From JBJXGC01 sp046154545 (lineage in GTDB: Bacteria; Chloroflexota; Dehalococcoidia; Tepidiformales; Tepidiformaceae), in the NCBI GenBank assembly GCA_046154545.1, contig JBJXGC010000004.1, positions 1 through 17,898 on the forward strand: DNA of 17,898 bases, read 5' to 3'. This document shows, one piece after another, positions 12,483-17,898 of the stretch. The notes below the pieces were generated by a model. That model saw only the letters and a program-made list of their open reading frames with translations. It was not told where the DNA came from and did no database searches. The translations under genes and the position numbers were made by a program. Each line of letters starts with the position of its first letter. The stretch's first letter is position 1.

Positions 12483-12513
12483 CTAACAGCTAGTAGCTAG
12501 CAGCTAGTAGCTT
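12483..12513 (-). repeat. TAGCTNY heptad repeat, copy 5 (inverted, before dnaK)
   Basis: CTA at 12483, 12490, 12497 and 12504 with exact 7-base spacing. It is the inverted partner of copy 4; the ~40 bases between them are unrelated to the loop between copies 2 and 3. The dnaK ribosome site (GGAGGG, 12519-12524) follows. Confidence 0.8.
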
Positions 12514-12529
12514 TGCCCGGAGGGCACCA

Positions 12530-14443
12530 ATGGCAAAAGTAATCGGTATCGACCTTGGGACGACGAACTCCTGCATGGCGGTGATGGAGGGTGGCGAACC
12601 GGTCGTCATCCCCAACGCGGAAGGAACGCGCACCACGCCTTCGATCGTGGCGATCACGAAGACGGGCGAGCGGCTCGTGGGCCAGGTGGCGAAACGGCAG
12701 GCGGTCACGAACCCGGACAACACGATCTTCAGCATCAAGCGTTTCATGGGCCGCAAATCCACGGACCCCGAAGTGCAGCGCGACCTCAAGCTCGTGCCCT
12801 ACACGGTCTCGGCCGCCCCCAACGGCGACGCCAAGGTGAAGATGGGCGAAAAGCAGTACAGCCCGCCCGAAGTCAGCGCCATGATCCTCCAGAAGCTGAA
12901 GGCGGATGCGGAGGCCTACCTCGGTGAGACCGTGACCGAAGCGGTGATCACCGTCCCCGCCTACTTCAACGACGCCCAGCGCCAGGCCACGAAGGACGCC
13001 GGCAAGATCGCAGGGCTCGAGGTGTTGCGCATCATCAACGAGCCCACGGCCGCCTCGCTGGCCTACGGCCTCGACCGCAAGCACGACGAGGTCATCGCCG
13101 TCTACGACCTCGGCGGGGGCACCTTCGACATCTCCATCCTCGAACTGGGCGAGGGCACGTTCCAGGTCCTGAGCACGAACGGCGACACCCACCTCGGCGG
13201 CGACGACTTCGACCAGCGCGTCATCGACTGGCTGATCGACGAGTTCAAGAAGGCCGAGGGGATCGACCTCCGCACCGACCGGCAGGCCCTCCAGCGCCTC
13301 AAGGCCGAGGCGGAGAAGGCGAAGATCGAGCTTTCGAGCGCCCAGCAGACCGACATCAACCTGCCGTTCATCACGGCTGACGCGAGCGGGCCCAAGCACC
13401 TGAACATCACGATGACGCGGGCGAAGCTGGAGCAGCTCGTGAGCGACCTGCTCACCGGCACCCTCGAACCGGTGAAGAAGGCGCTCGACGACGCCGGCAA
13501 GAAGCCCGGCGACATCGACGAGGTGGTGCTCGTCGGCGGTCAGACGCGCATGCCCTCCGTCCAGAAGATCGTGAACGACTTCTTCGGCAAAGAGGCGCAC
13601 AAGGGCGTCAACCCGGACGAGGTGGTGGCCATCGGCGCCGCCATCCAGGCGGGCGTGCTCAAGGGCGAAGTGAAGGACGTCCTCCTCCTCGACGTCACGC
13701 CGCTGACCCTCGGCATCGAGACGCTGGGCGGCGTGAGCACGCCGATCATCCCCCGCAACACGACCATCCCGACGGCCAAGAGCCAGGTCTTCAGCACGGC
13801 CGCCGACAACCAGCCGAGCGTCGAGATCCACGTCCTCCAGGGCGAACGGCCGATGGCGACGGACAACAAGTCGCTCGGCCGCTTCATCCTCGACGGCATC
13901 CTCCCAGCGCCACGCGGCGTGCCCCAGGTCGAGGTGACGTTCGACATCGACGCGAACGGCATCGTCTCCGTCTCGGCCAAGGACAAGGGCACGGGGCGCG
14001 AACAGAAGATCATCCTCCAGGCCTCGAGCGGGCTCTCGAAGGAGGAGATCGAGAAGATGCAGCGCGAAGCCGAGCTGCACGCGGACGAGGACCTGAAGAA
14101 GCGCGAGGCGATCGAGCTGAAGAACCTCGCCGACAGCACCGCCTACCAGGCCGAACGCACCCTCCGCGACAACGCCGACAAGATCGCGGCGGAGCTGAAG
14201 GAGGAGGTCGAGGGCCGGGTGAAGGACGTGCGCGAGGCGATCACGGCCGAGGATTCGGAACGCATCCGCTCCTCACTCGACGCCCTCAGCCAGTCGATGC
14301 AGAAGATCGGCGAGGCGGTCTACGGTGCGGCCGGCGCTGGCAGTGACGGCGCGGCGCCTGGCCCGGACGGCTTCGCCGGTGCGACGGACACGGGCGCCGG
14401 CTCGACGGAAGGCACCGTCGAAGGTGAGTTCCGCGAGGTCTAG
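12530..14443 (+). CDS. dnaK: Chaperone protein DnaK (Hsp70)
   Basis: A full-length 637-residue Hsp70. The ATPase domain opens MAKVIGIDLGTTNSCMAVME, with VAVYDLGGGTFDIS-type phosphate 2 motif near 195-208 and VVLVGGQTRMPSVQ near 337-350. Near residues 80-110 it carries the ~20-residue insert (VPYTVSAAPNGDAKVKMGEK) typical of diderm-type DnaK. The substrate-binding domain begins around 390 (DVTPLTLGIETLGG), followed by a helical lid and a Gly/Ala-rich disordered tail ending FREV. It works with GrpE and a DnaJ in ATP-driven protein folding; dnaJ does not follow here. GGAGGG (12519-12524) stands 5 bases before ATG 12530. A strong terminator follows at 14480-14512. Expression should follow HrcA/CIRCE control through the operon. 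Confidence 0.98.
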   Translation: MAKVIGIDLGTTNSCMAVMEGGEPVVIPNAEGTRTTPSIVAITKTGERLVGQVAKRQAVTNPDNTIFSIKRFMGRKSTDPEVQRDLKLVPYTVSAAPNGDAKVKMGEKQYSPPEVSAMILQKLKADAEAYLGETVTEAVITVPAYFNDAQRQATKDAGKIAGLEVLRIINEPTAASLAYGLDRKHDEVIAVYDLGGGTFDISILELGEGTFQVLSTNGDTHLGGDDFDQRVIDWLIDEFKKAEGIDLRTDRQALQRLKAEAEKAKIELSSAQQTDINLPFITADASGPKHLNITMTRAKLEQLVSDLLTGTLEPVKKALDDAGKKPGDIDEVVLVGGQTRMPSVQKIVNDFFGKEAHKGVNPDEVVAIGAAIQAGVLKGEVKDVLLLDVTPLTLGIETLGGVSTPIIPRNTTIPTAKSQVFSTAADNQPSVEIHVLQGERPMATDNKSLGRFILDGILPAPRGVPQVEVTFDIDANGIVSVSAKDKGTGREQKIILQASSGLSKEEIEKMQREAELHADEDLKKREAIELKNLADSTAYQAERTLRDNADKIAAELKEEVEGRVKDVREAITAEDSERIRSSLDALSQSMQKIGEAVYGAAGAGSDGAAPGPDGFAGATDTGAGSTEGTVEGEFREV

Positions 14444-14450
14444 GCGGGCC

Positions 14451-14478
14451 GTTACCCGTTGGCCATTGGCCGTTTCTG
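14451..14478 (+). repeat. Second heptad family (NTTGGCC) after dnaK
   Basis: Units GTTACCC, GTTGGCC, ATTGGCC and GTTTCTG run in 7-base register just after the dnaK stop and just before its terminator. The period is the same as the TAGCTNY arrays but the sequence differs and there are no stop codons. Degenerate and short. Confidence 0.45.
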
Positions 14479-14479
14479 C

Positions 14480-14512
14480 GAAGGGGAGGCGTGCGCCTCC
14501 CCTTCTCGTTTT
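14480..14512 (+). terminator. Rho-independent terminator of hrcA-grpE-dnaK
   Basis: An 11-bp perfect stem GAAGGGGAGGC/GCCTCCCCTTC (14480-14490 and 14495-14505) with a GTGC loop, followed by TCGTTTT. A strong stem and short T run 37 bases past the dnaK stop mark the operon end. Confidence 0.85.
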
Positions 14513-14539
14513 CCGCGCGTGTCGGGTTTCGAACCCGCT

Positions 14540-14558
14540 TATACTGTTGGAGGAGGCG
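14540..14558 (+). promoter_or_regulatory. -10 box and ribosome site of first Uma2 gene
   Basis: TATACT (14540-14545) is followed by GGAGGAGG (14549-14556) and ATG 14562, giving a very short leader. No clear -35 is seen upstream, where a GGGTTTCGAACCC palindrome lies instead. Confidence 0.5.
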
Positions 14559-14561
14559 GAG

Positions 14562-15176
14562 ATGGCGAACGCAACCGCGGTACCCGCACGACTGGAGAAC
14601 GGCGCCGTCATGCTGCGGGAGGAGTTCCACCGCCTCTACGCTGACTGCGAAGGTTTGGAACGCGTCGAACTCATCGAGGGAGTCGTCTACATGCCATCGC
14701 CGGTCCGCATCCCGGAGCATCAACGGCCTGTCAAGCTCGCATACCAATGGCTGATGGCTTACGAAGCACGCCACGCGGGCGAAGTCGAGGCGATGGATGG
14801 CGGCACGGTGCTGCTCGACGAAACGAACGAGCCCATCCCCGACCTGATGCTCTACCGCCTTCGGCCAGACCGCTTCGAAGACGGATACCTTAACGGCGCC
14901 CCAGAGCTGGCGTTCGAGGTCGCCGCGAGTTCGCATTCTCGCGACCTGCACCAGAAGAAGCGCGCCTACGAACGCAACGGCGTGATCGAGTACATCGTCT
15001 GGCGGCCGATTGATGGGATCCTCCACTGGTTCCAGCTCCGCGACGGCGCCTACGTCCAGCGCGAGCCGGACGCCGATGGCATCATCGCCAGCGAAGCCTT
15101 CCCCGGCCTCCGCCTGGACGTCCCCGCCATGCTCGCCCACGACCGGGCGAAGGTGCTCGCGGCGCTGGGGACGTAG
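14562..15176 (+). CDS. Uma2-family (DUF820) putative PD-(D/E)XK endonuclease, copy 1
   Basis: A 204-residue protein of the Uma2 family, common in many copies in cyanobacteria and Chloroflexota and built on a restriction-endonuclease-like fold. Visible are FHRLYADCEGLERVELIEGV (22-41), the acidic PIPDLMLY with Asp94, LAFEVAASSHSRDLHQKK with Glu119 and Lys132/133 (117-133), and VIEYIVWRP (141-149), in the family order. The usual 'EV.SPS' is EVAASSHS here. Cellular role in the family is largely unknown. ATG 14562 is set by GGAGGAGG just upstream. It begins a new transcription unit after the dnaK terminator. Confidence 0.88.
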   Translation: MANATAVPARLENGAVMLREEFHRLYADCEGLERVELIEGVVYMPSPVRIPEHQRPVKLAYQWLMAYEARHAGEVEAMDGGTVLLDETNEPIPDLMLYRLRPDRFEDGYLNGAPELAFEVAASSHSRDLHQKKRAYERNGVIEYIVWRPIDGILHWFQLRDGAYVQREPDADGIIASEAFPGLRLDVPAMLAHDRAKVLAALGT

Positions 15177-15199
15177 CGCTTGGGGCGCGTCCGTTCCGG

Positions 15200-15205
15200 T
15201 ATACT
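15200..15205 (+). promoter_or_regulatory. Putative leaderless -10 box for second Uma2 gene
   Basis: TATACT ends 6 bases before ATG 15212, so transcription starting 7 bases after the box would begin at the A of ATG. No Shine-Dalgarno fits in the 6 bases between. The -35 region is not convincing. Confidence 0.4.
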
Positions 15206-15211
15206 GGCAGC

Positions 15212-15745
15212 ATGACAGCAGCGACAGCGAAGGATCGCCCGAAGATTGAGCCTGGCTTTGACATGGTCGATGGCGTCCTTGTGGAGCGTGATATGGGATA
15301 CACGAGTGACTATGTCGGCGCGAACGGCATCACCCTGCTGAACGCCCACGTGAAGCCGGCGAACCTCGGCCACGTGGCCGGGCCAAACGCCGGTTACCAG
15401 TACCCGGCACTCGACAGCGGCCGCCTGAAGTTTCCGGATGTCTCATTCATCGCCGCGGGGCGCATGACTGGCGGCCTGCCGAAGGGGTGGGCGAGCATAC
15501 CGCCCGACCTCGTGATGGAGGTCGTCTCTCCGAACGATGAGGCGGACGAAGTGCAGCAGAAGGTCGGGCAGTGGCTGGCCGGCGGCGTGCGGCTCGTCTG
15601 GGTGGTCTATCCCGAAGCGCGAGAAGTGGTCGTCCACCACCCGGACCGCCACTCTCAGACGCTCGTCCTGGGCGAAGAGCTGACCGGCGAGGACGTGCTC
15701 CCGGGGTTCCGGGTAGCAGTGGCGGAGCTGTTCGAGGGTTTGTAG
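15212..15745 (+). CDS. Uma2-family (DUF820) putative endonuclease, copy 2
   Basis: A 177-residue Uma2 protein, clearly related in fold but not closely in sequence to its upstream neighbour, so not a recent tandem duplicate. The active-site set is LKFPDVSFIA with Asp76, PPDLVMEVVSPNDEADEVQQ with Glu103 (98-117) and Lys117, then WLAGGVRLVWVVYPEAREVV (121-140). This copy keeps the canonical 'EVvSPnD' motif and looks catalytically intact. The ATG 15212 lies 35 bases past the first Uma2 stop and directly after a TATACT box, hinting at its own leaderless promoter. It converges on the surface-protein gene, with a shared hairpin between them. Confidence 0.9.
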   Translation: MTAATAKDRPKIEPGFDMVDGVLVERDMGYTSDYVGANGITLLNAHVKPANLGHVAGPNAGYQYPALDSGRLKFPDVSFIAAGRMTGGLPKGWASIPPDLVMEVVSPNDEADEVQQKVGQWLAGGVRLVWVVYPEAREVVVHHPDRHSQTLVLGEELTGEDVLPGFRVAVAELFEGL

Positions 15746-15774
15746 GGCCGCGGCGGAGCAGCGAGATGTCACAC

Positions 15775-15800
15775 AGAGGCGCCGTCGTGGGGGCGCCTCT
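15775..15800. terminator. Hairpin between convergent genes, likely bidirectional terminator
   Basis: Arms AGAGGCGCC (15775-15783) and GGCGCCTCT (15792-15800) with an 8-base loop, and CACAC/GTGTG just outside can extend the stem. It lies 30 bases past the Uma2 stop and 87 bases past the stop of the minus-strand surface gene. The T-tract is weak on both sides. Confidence 0.55.
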
Positions 15801-15886
15801 TGTCGTGTGGGCTGGGGAGGGCGCGCGCGCTGTCCGCAGGCATTGCGGGCTCCTTTGGTGTCCAGATGGCCCGCAGAACGGCGCAC

Positions 15887-17898
15887 CTACCGGCGGATGC
15901 GCTGACCGGCCAGGATCGTGCCGCCGCTGACCACGACCACAACGCCGGCGACCCACCTCCACGCGGACTGCGATTGGCGCTGCCCGTTTCCGATGCCGGT
16001 TGCCGGCGGGCCCGGGATCGTGACCGGCGCTATCGCGACGGGCGCTGGCGAGCCCGCCGTGGCCGGGGCCGGTGGCGCGCCGGGTGGCGCGAGCGGCGCT
16101 GCCGGTGTGGGCGCCGCTGTGGCACTGCCCGGGGGCGTTGCGACCACGCTGGGCTGCGCAGTGGGGGCAGCGACCACGGGCACCACACTGACGGCCCCGG
16201 CGTTCGTGGGCGTGGCTGTTGCCGTGGCGGTGGGGGATGGCGTGGCGCTCGGAGAGGCAGTGGCGGGAGGCGTCGCGGTGGGGGTGGGCGTGCCAGCCGC
16301 GGCCGTGACCATGAGAACATGGCTGACCGAATCGACCTTCGTGGCACCGGCGAAGTAGTCGGCCGATATCGTCCACGCCCCCGGGACGCCTGGGACGAAG
16401 GAGAACGCAACCGGGGACTGCGGGATCAGCGTCTCCTGGTACACCACGGCCCCGTTCGGACCCGTGACGACGACCCCGACGGAATCGGCGCTATCGGGAG
16501 GGGAGATGACGACACCAACGCTCTCGCCGGCGGTCGCCGGATTGGACGTGCCCGTGGGCGCTCCCCCGGCATAGGGATTGACTCCGGGGCTGTAGGGCGT
16601 GAGCGAGAAGGGATCGGTGCCCGCCGCCCGCTCCTCTGCGTCGCTCAGCCCGTCGGCATCGTCATCCGGGTCGCAGATGTCGCCCATGCTGTCGCCATCG
16701 AAGTTGTTCTGGCTGGGGCTGACCTCCCCGGACGGGCTGATGAACCTTGGGCAATTGTCAGATGAGTCCGGGACGCCGTCGTTGTCGTCGTCGTCGTCAC
16801 AGAGGTCGCCCTGACCATCCAGAATGAAGTCTTCCTGGCCCGGATTGTCGATGTCGTCACAGTTGTCGCGGACATCGGGCAGGCCGTCACCATCGGTATC
16901 CGTTGTGTCGTCCACGTTGATGAAGTCGAACTGACCCGAGAAGCTCTGATGGAGCGTGTTTAGCGTGACGACAAAATCGCCACTCTCGCTGAGGTCGCAG
17001 GGGCCTTCGAAGTTCGAACTCGGCCAGGAGCGGGCAAGGCCGGTATTCCCCGGGCCGAGGGCGTTGTTCATGGCCTGGATGGCCGCTGCTGTCGCCGTGC
17101 TCTCGCCGCCCTGAGGGCAGCGCACCTTGAGTGAGGTAATTGCTTCGCCGTAGGCGCCGGACGCGATGAGGTCGTGGATACCGATAAGGGTCGGATCGGC
17201 CCCGAGCGGACCATGGACGACAAACTGCACCGGCCGGATCGTGAAGGAAGCATCCAGGAACTTGTCCTGGCTCTGTCCCCCGTTGGGGTAGCGGTATCGG
17301 TACGACACCTGGATGAAGTAATTCCCGGACTTGCCGATGTTGCCACAGTGGCTGAGGAAGTCTGGCGAGGGGAAGGTCACGATCCGGTCAGTGCCCCAGG
17401 AAGTCGCGCCATCGGGAAAAGTGATAGGCCCTGAACAGGGCCCGTAAACGCCGAGCGATTGAGCGGTCGCGCTCCAGGTGCCCGCTTCACCGGAGCCAGC
17501 GATATCGAGGTTTATCCGGACAGACCCACCACTGACGAAGTTGTCGGACGTCACCGTGATACTCAGCGGATTCAGGACGGTCACCTTGATGTCGATGGGG
17601 GGCGGTTGTGACGAAGTCATACCGCCGGCATTGGCGCGGTAGTAATCCAGCGAGACGATGTAGTCGCCCGGGCCGAGGCCGTTCGTGCCGTTGCATTGAG
17701 GCGCCGTTTGCGAAGGGTAGTCCCAGAGGTTGTCCGGCCCACTGAGCAGCAGGTCCTCGCCCCAACCGCCAAGTTGCGCAGTCCGGCGGCCGATGCAGTT
17801 GCCGGGCGTTGCGCTGTCGCGATCGACGTTGATCCGGATCCCAACGGCCAGTTCTGAACCCTCCACGGGAAGGCCATCGGTACCCAGCTGTCCAGCCA
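15887..17898 (-). CDS. Large secreted surface protein with TSP3 calcium repeats and LPxTG-like anchor (5' truncated by window edge)
   Basis: The frame is open to the right edge with no stop, so the N-terminus and any signal peptide are missing; about 669 residues are seen. The order is beta-rich, disulphide-capable domains over the first ~320 residues; thrombospondin type 3 calcium-binding repeats at 16607-16906 (DTDGDGLPDVRDNCDDID, DDDDDNDGVPDSSDNC, GDICDPDDDADGLSDAEE); a beta domain; and a Thr/Pro/Ala linker (GTPTPTATPPATASPSATPS, about 16210-16290). The C-terminus has PPATG (about 15995-16009), a hydrophobic helix WVAGVVVVVSGGTILAG, and basic QRIRR, the three-part layout of a sortase sorting signal but with Pro for Leu. 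A wall- or membrane-anchored adhesin or S-layer-associated protein is likely. The TPTPTAT linker resembles those common in Chloroflexota. Confidence 0.88.
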   Translation of the reverse strand, partial: AGQLGTDGLPVEGSELAVGIRINVDRDSATPGNCIGRRTAQLGGWGEDLLLSGPDNLWDYPSQTAPQCNGTNGLGPGDYIVSLDYYRANAGGMTSSQPPPIDIKVTVLNPLSITVTSDNFVSGGSVRINLDIAGSGEAGTWSATAQSLGVYGPCSGPITFPDGATSWGTDRIVTFPSPDFLSHCGNIGKSGNYFIQVSYRYRYPNGGQSQDKFLDASFTIRPVQFVVHGPLGADPTLIGIHDLIASGAYGEAITSLKVRCPQGGESTATAAAIQAMNNALGPGNTGLARSWPSSNFEGPCDLSESGDFVVTLNTLHQSFSGQFDFINVDDTTDTDGDGLPDVRDNCDDIDNPGQEDFILDGQGDLCDDDDDNDGVPDSSDNCPRFISPSGEVSPSQNNFDGDSMGDICDPDDDADGLSDAEERAAGTDPFSLTPYSPGVNPYAGGAPTGTSNPATAGESVGVVISPPDSADSVGVVVTGPNGAVVYQETLIPQSPVAFSFVPGVPGAWTISADYFAGATKVDSVSHVLMVTAAAGTPTPTATPPATASPSATPSPTATATATPTNAGAVSVVPVVAAPTAQPSVVATPPGSATAAPTPAAPLAPPGAPPAPATAGSPAPVAIAPVTIPGPPATGIGNGQRQSQSAWRWVAGVVVVVSGGTILAGQRIRR

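Noticed and set aside
11804..12513. Possible CRISPR-like array from regularly repeated TAGCT units
   Set aside because: The period is 7 bases with no spacers, and copies are inverted around genes; no cas genes are present.
12497..14080. A 527-residue minus-strand open frame opposite dnaK
   Set aside because: The well-known long antisense frame created by dnaK codon use; no independent domain and it covers heptad repeats and the dnaK ribosome site.
14524..14537. GGGTTTCGAACCC resembling a tRNA T-arm
   Set aside because: Stem pairing fails when the 7-base T-loop is imposed, and no acceptor, D or anticodon arms are present; probably a small palindrome near the Uma2 promoter.
16777..16798. A GTC/GTT trinucleotide run resembling a microsatellite
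   Set aside because: It encodes the Asp run of a TSP3 calcium-binding repeat on the minus strand and is explained by coding.

Overview
The window is GC-rich bacterial chromosome carrying a core heat-shock locus, hrcA-grpE-dnaK. The best guess for the host is Chloroflexota. This is inferred from the CIRCE-controlled hrcA-grpE-dnaK cluster, Uma2-family genes, small toxin-antitoxin modules, and a large surface protein with a Thr/Pro/Ala repeat linker of the 'TPTPTAT' type and an LPxTG-like C-terminus. No rRNA or tRNA gene is present to confirm it.

Layout. 1-126 is the 3' end of a thioredoxin/peroxiredoxin-like gene. 260-2049 (minus) holds a cation diffusion facilitator transporter translationally coupled to a small-molecule phosphotransferase. 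2214-2918 (plus) is a VapB/VapC-type pair whose PIN toxin appears frameshifted near its end. 2969-3334 (minus) is a small membrane protein, and 3430-4863 (plus) an AarF/UbiB atypical kinase. 4936-5691 contains a HicB-HicA pair bracketed by two near-identical remnants of one unknown gene's 3' end. 5694-7338 (plus) encodes a Dcm-like cytosine-5 DNA methyltransferase overlapping a Mig-type (T:G mismatch) HhH-GPD DNA glycosylase. 7257-10644 (minus, convergent) is a tightly coupled operon of a GHKL ATPase and two proteins of unknown family. 10717-14443 (plus) is CIRCE-hrcA-grpE-dnaK followed by a strong terminator. 14562-15745 (plus) has two Uma2-family nucleases, and 15887-17898 (minus, runs off the edge) is a calcium-binding TSP3 surface protein.

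How the pieces fit. The most interesting block is 5694-10673. A C5 methyltransferase is paired with a glycosylase that would remove the T:G mismatches made by 5-methylcytosine deamination, and three coupled genes led by a GHKL (MutL/MORC/Hsp90-type) ATPase converge on it. I read this as a candidate restriction-modification-like defence cassette inserted between housekeeping genes. Neither unknown protein shows an obvious nuclease motif, so the effector is unidentified. A 10-codon leader ORF with a very purine-rich ribosome site is coupled to the ATPase start, and the divergent hrcA promoter/CIRCE lies in the same short intergenic region.

A second unusual theme is a set of heptad repeats (TAGCTNY) placed just after stop codons and, inverted, just before start codons in the hrcA-grpE-dnaK operon and after the first gene. 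Because 7 is not a multiple of 3, consecutive copies put TAG stops in all three frames, and the paired copies can fold into long intergenic stem-loops.
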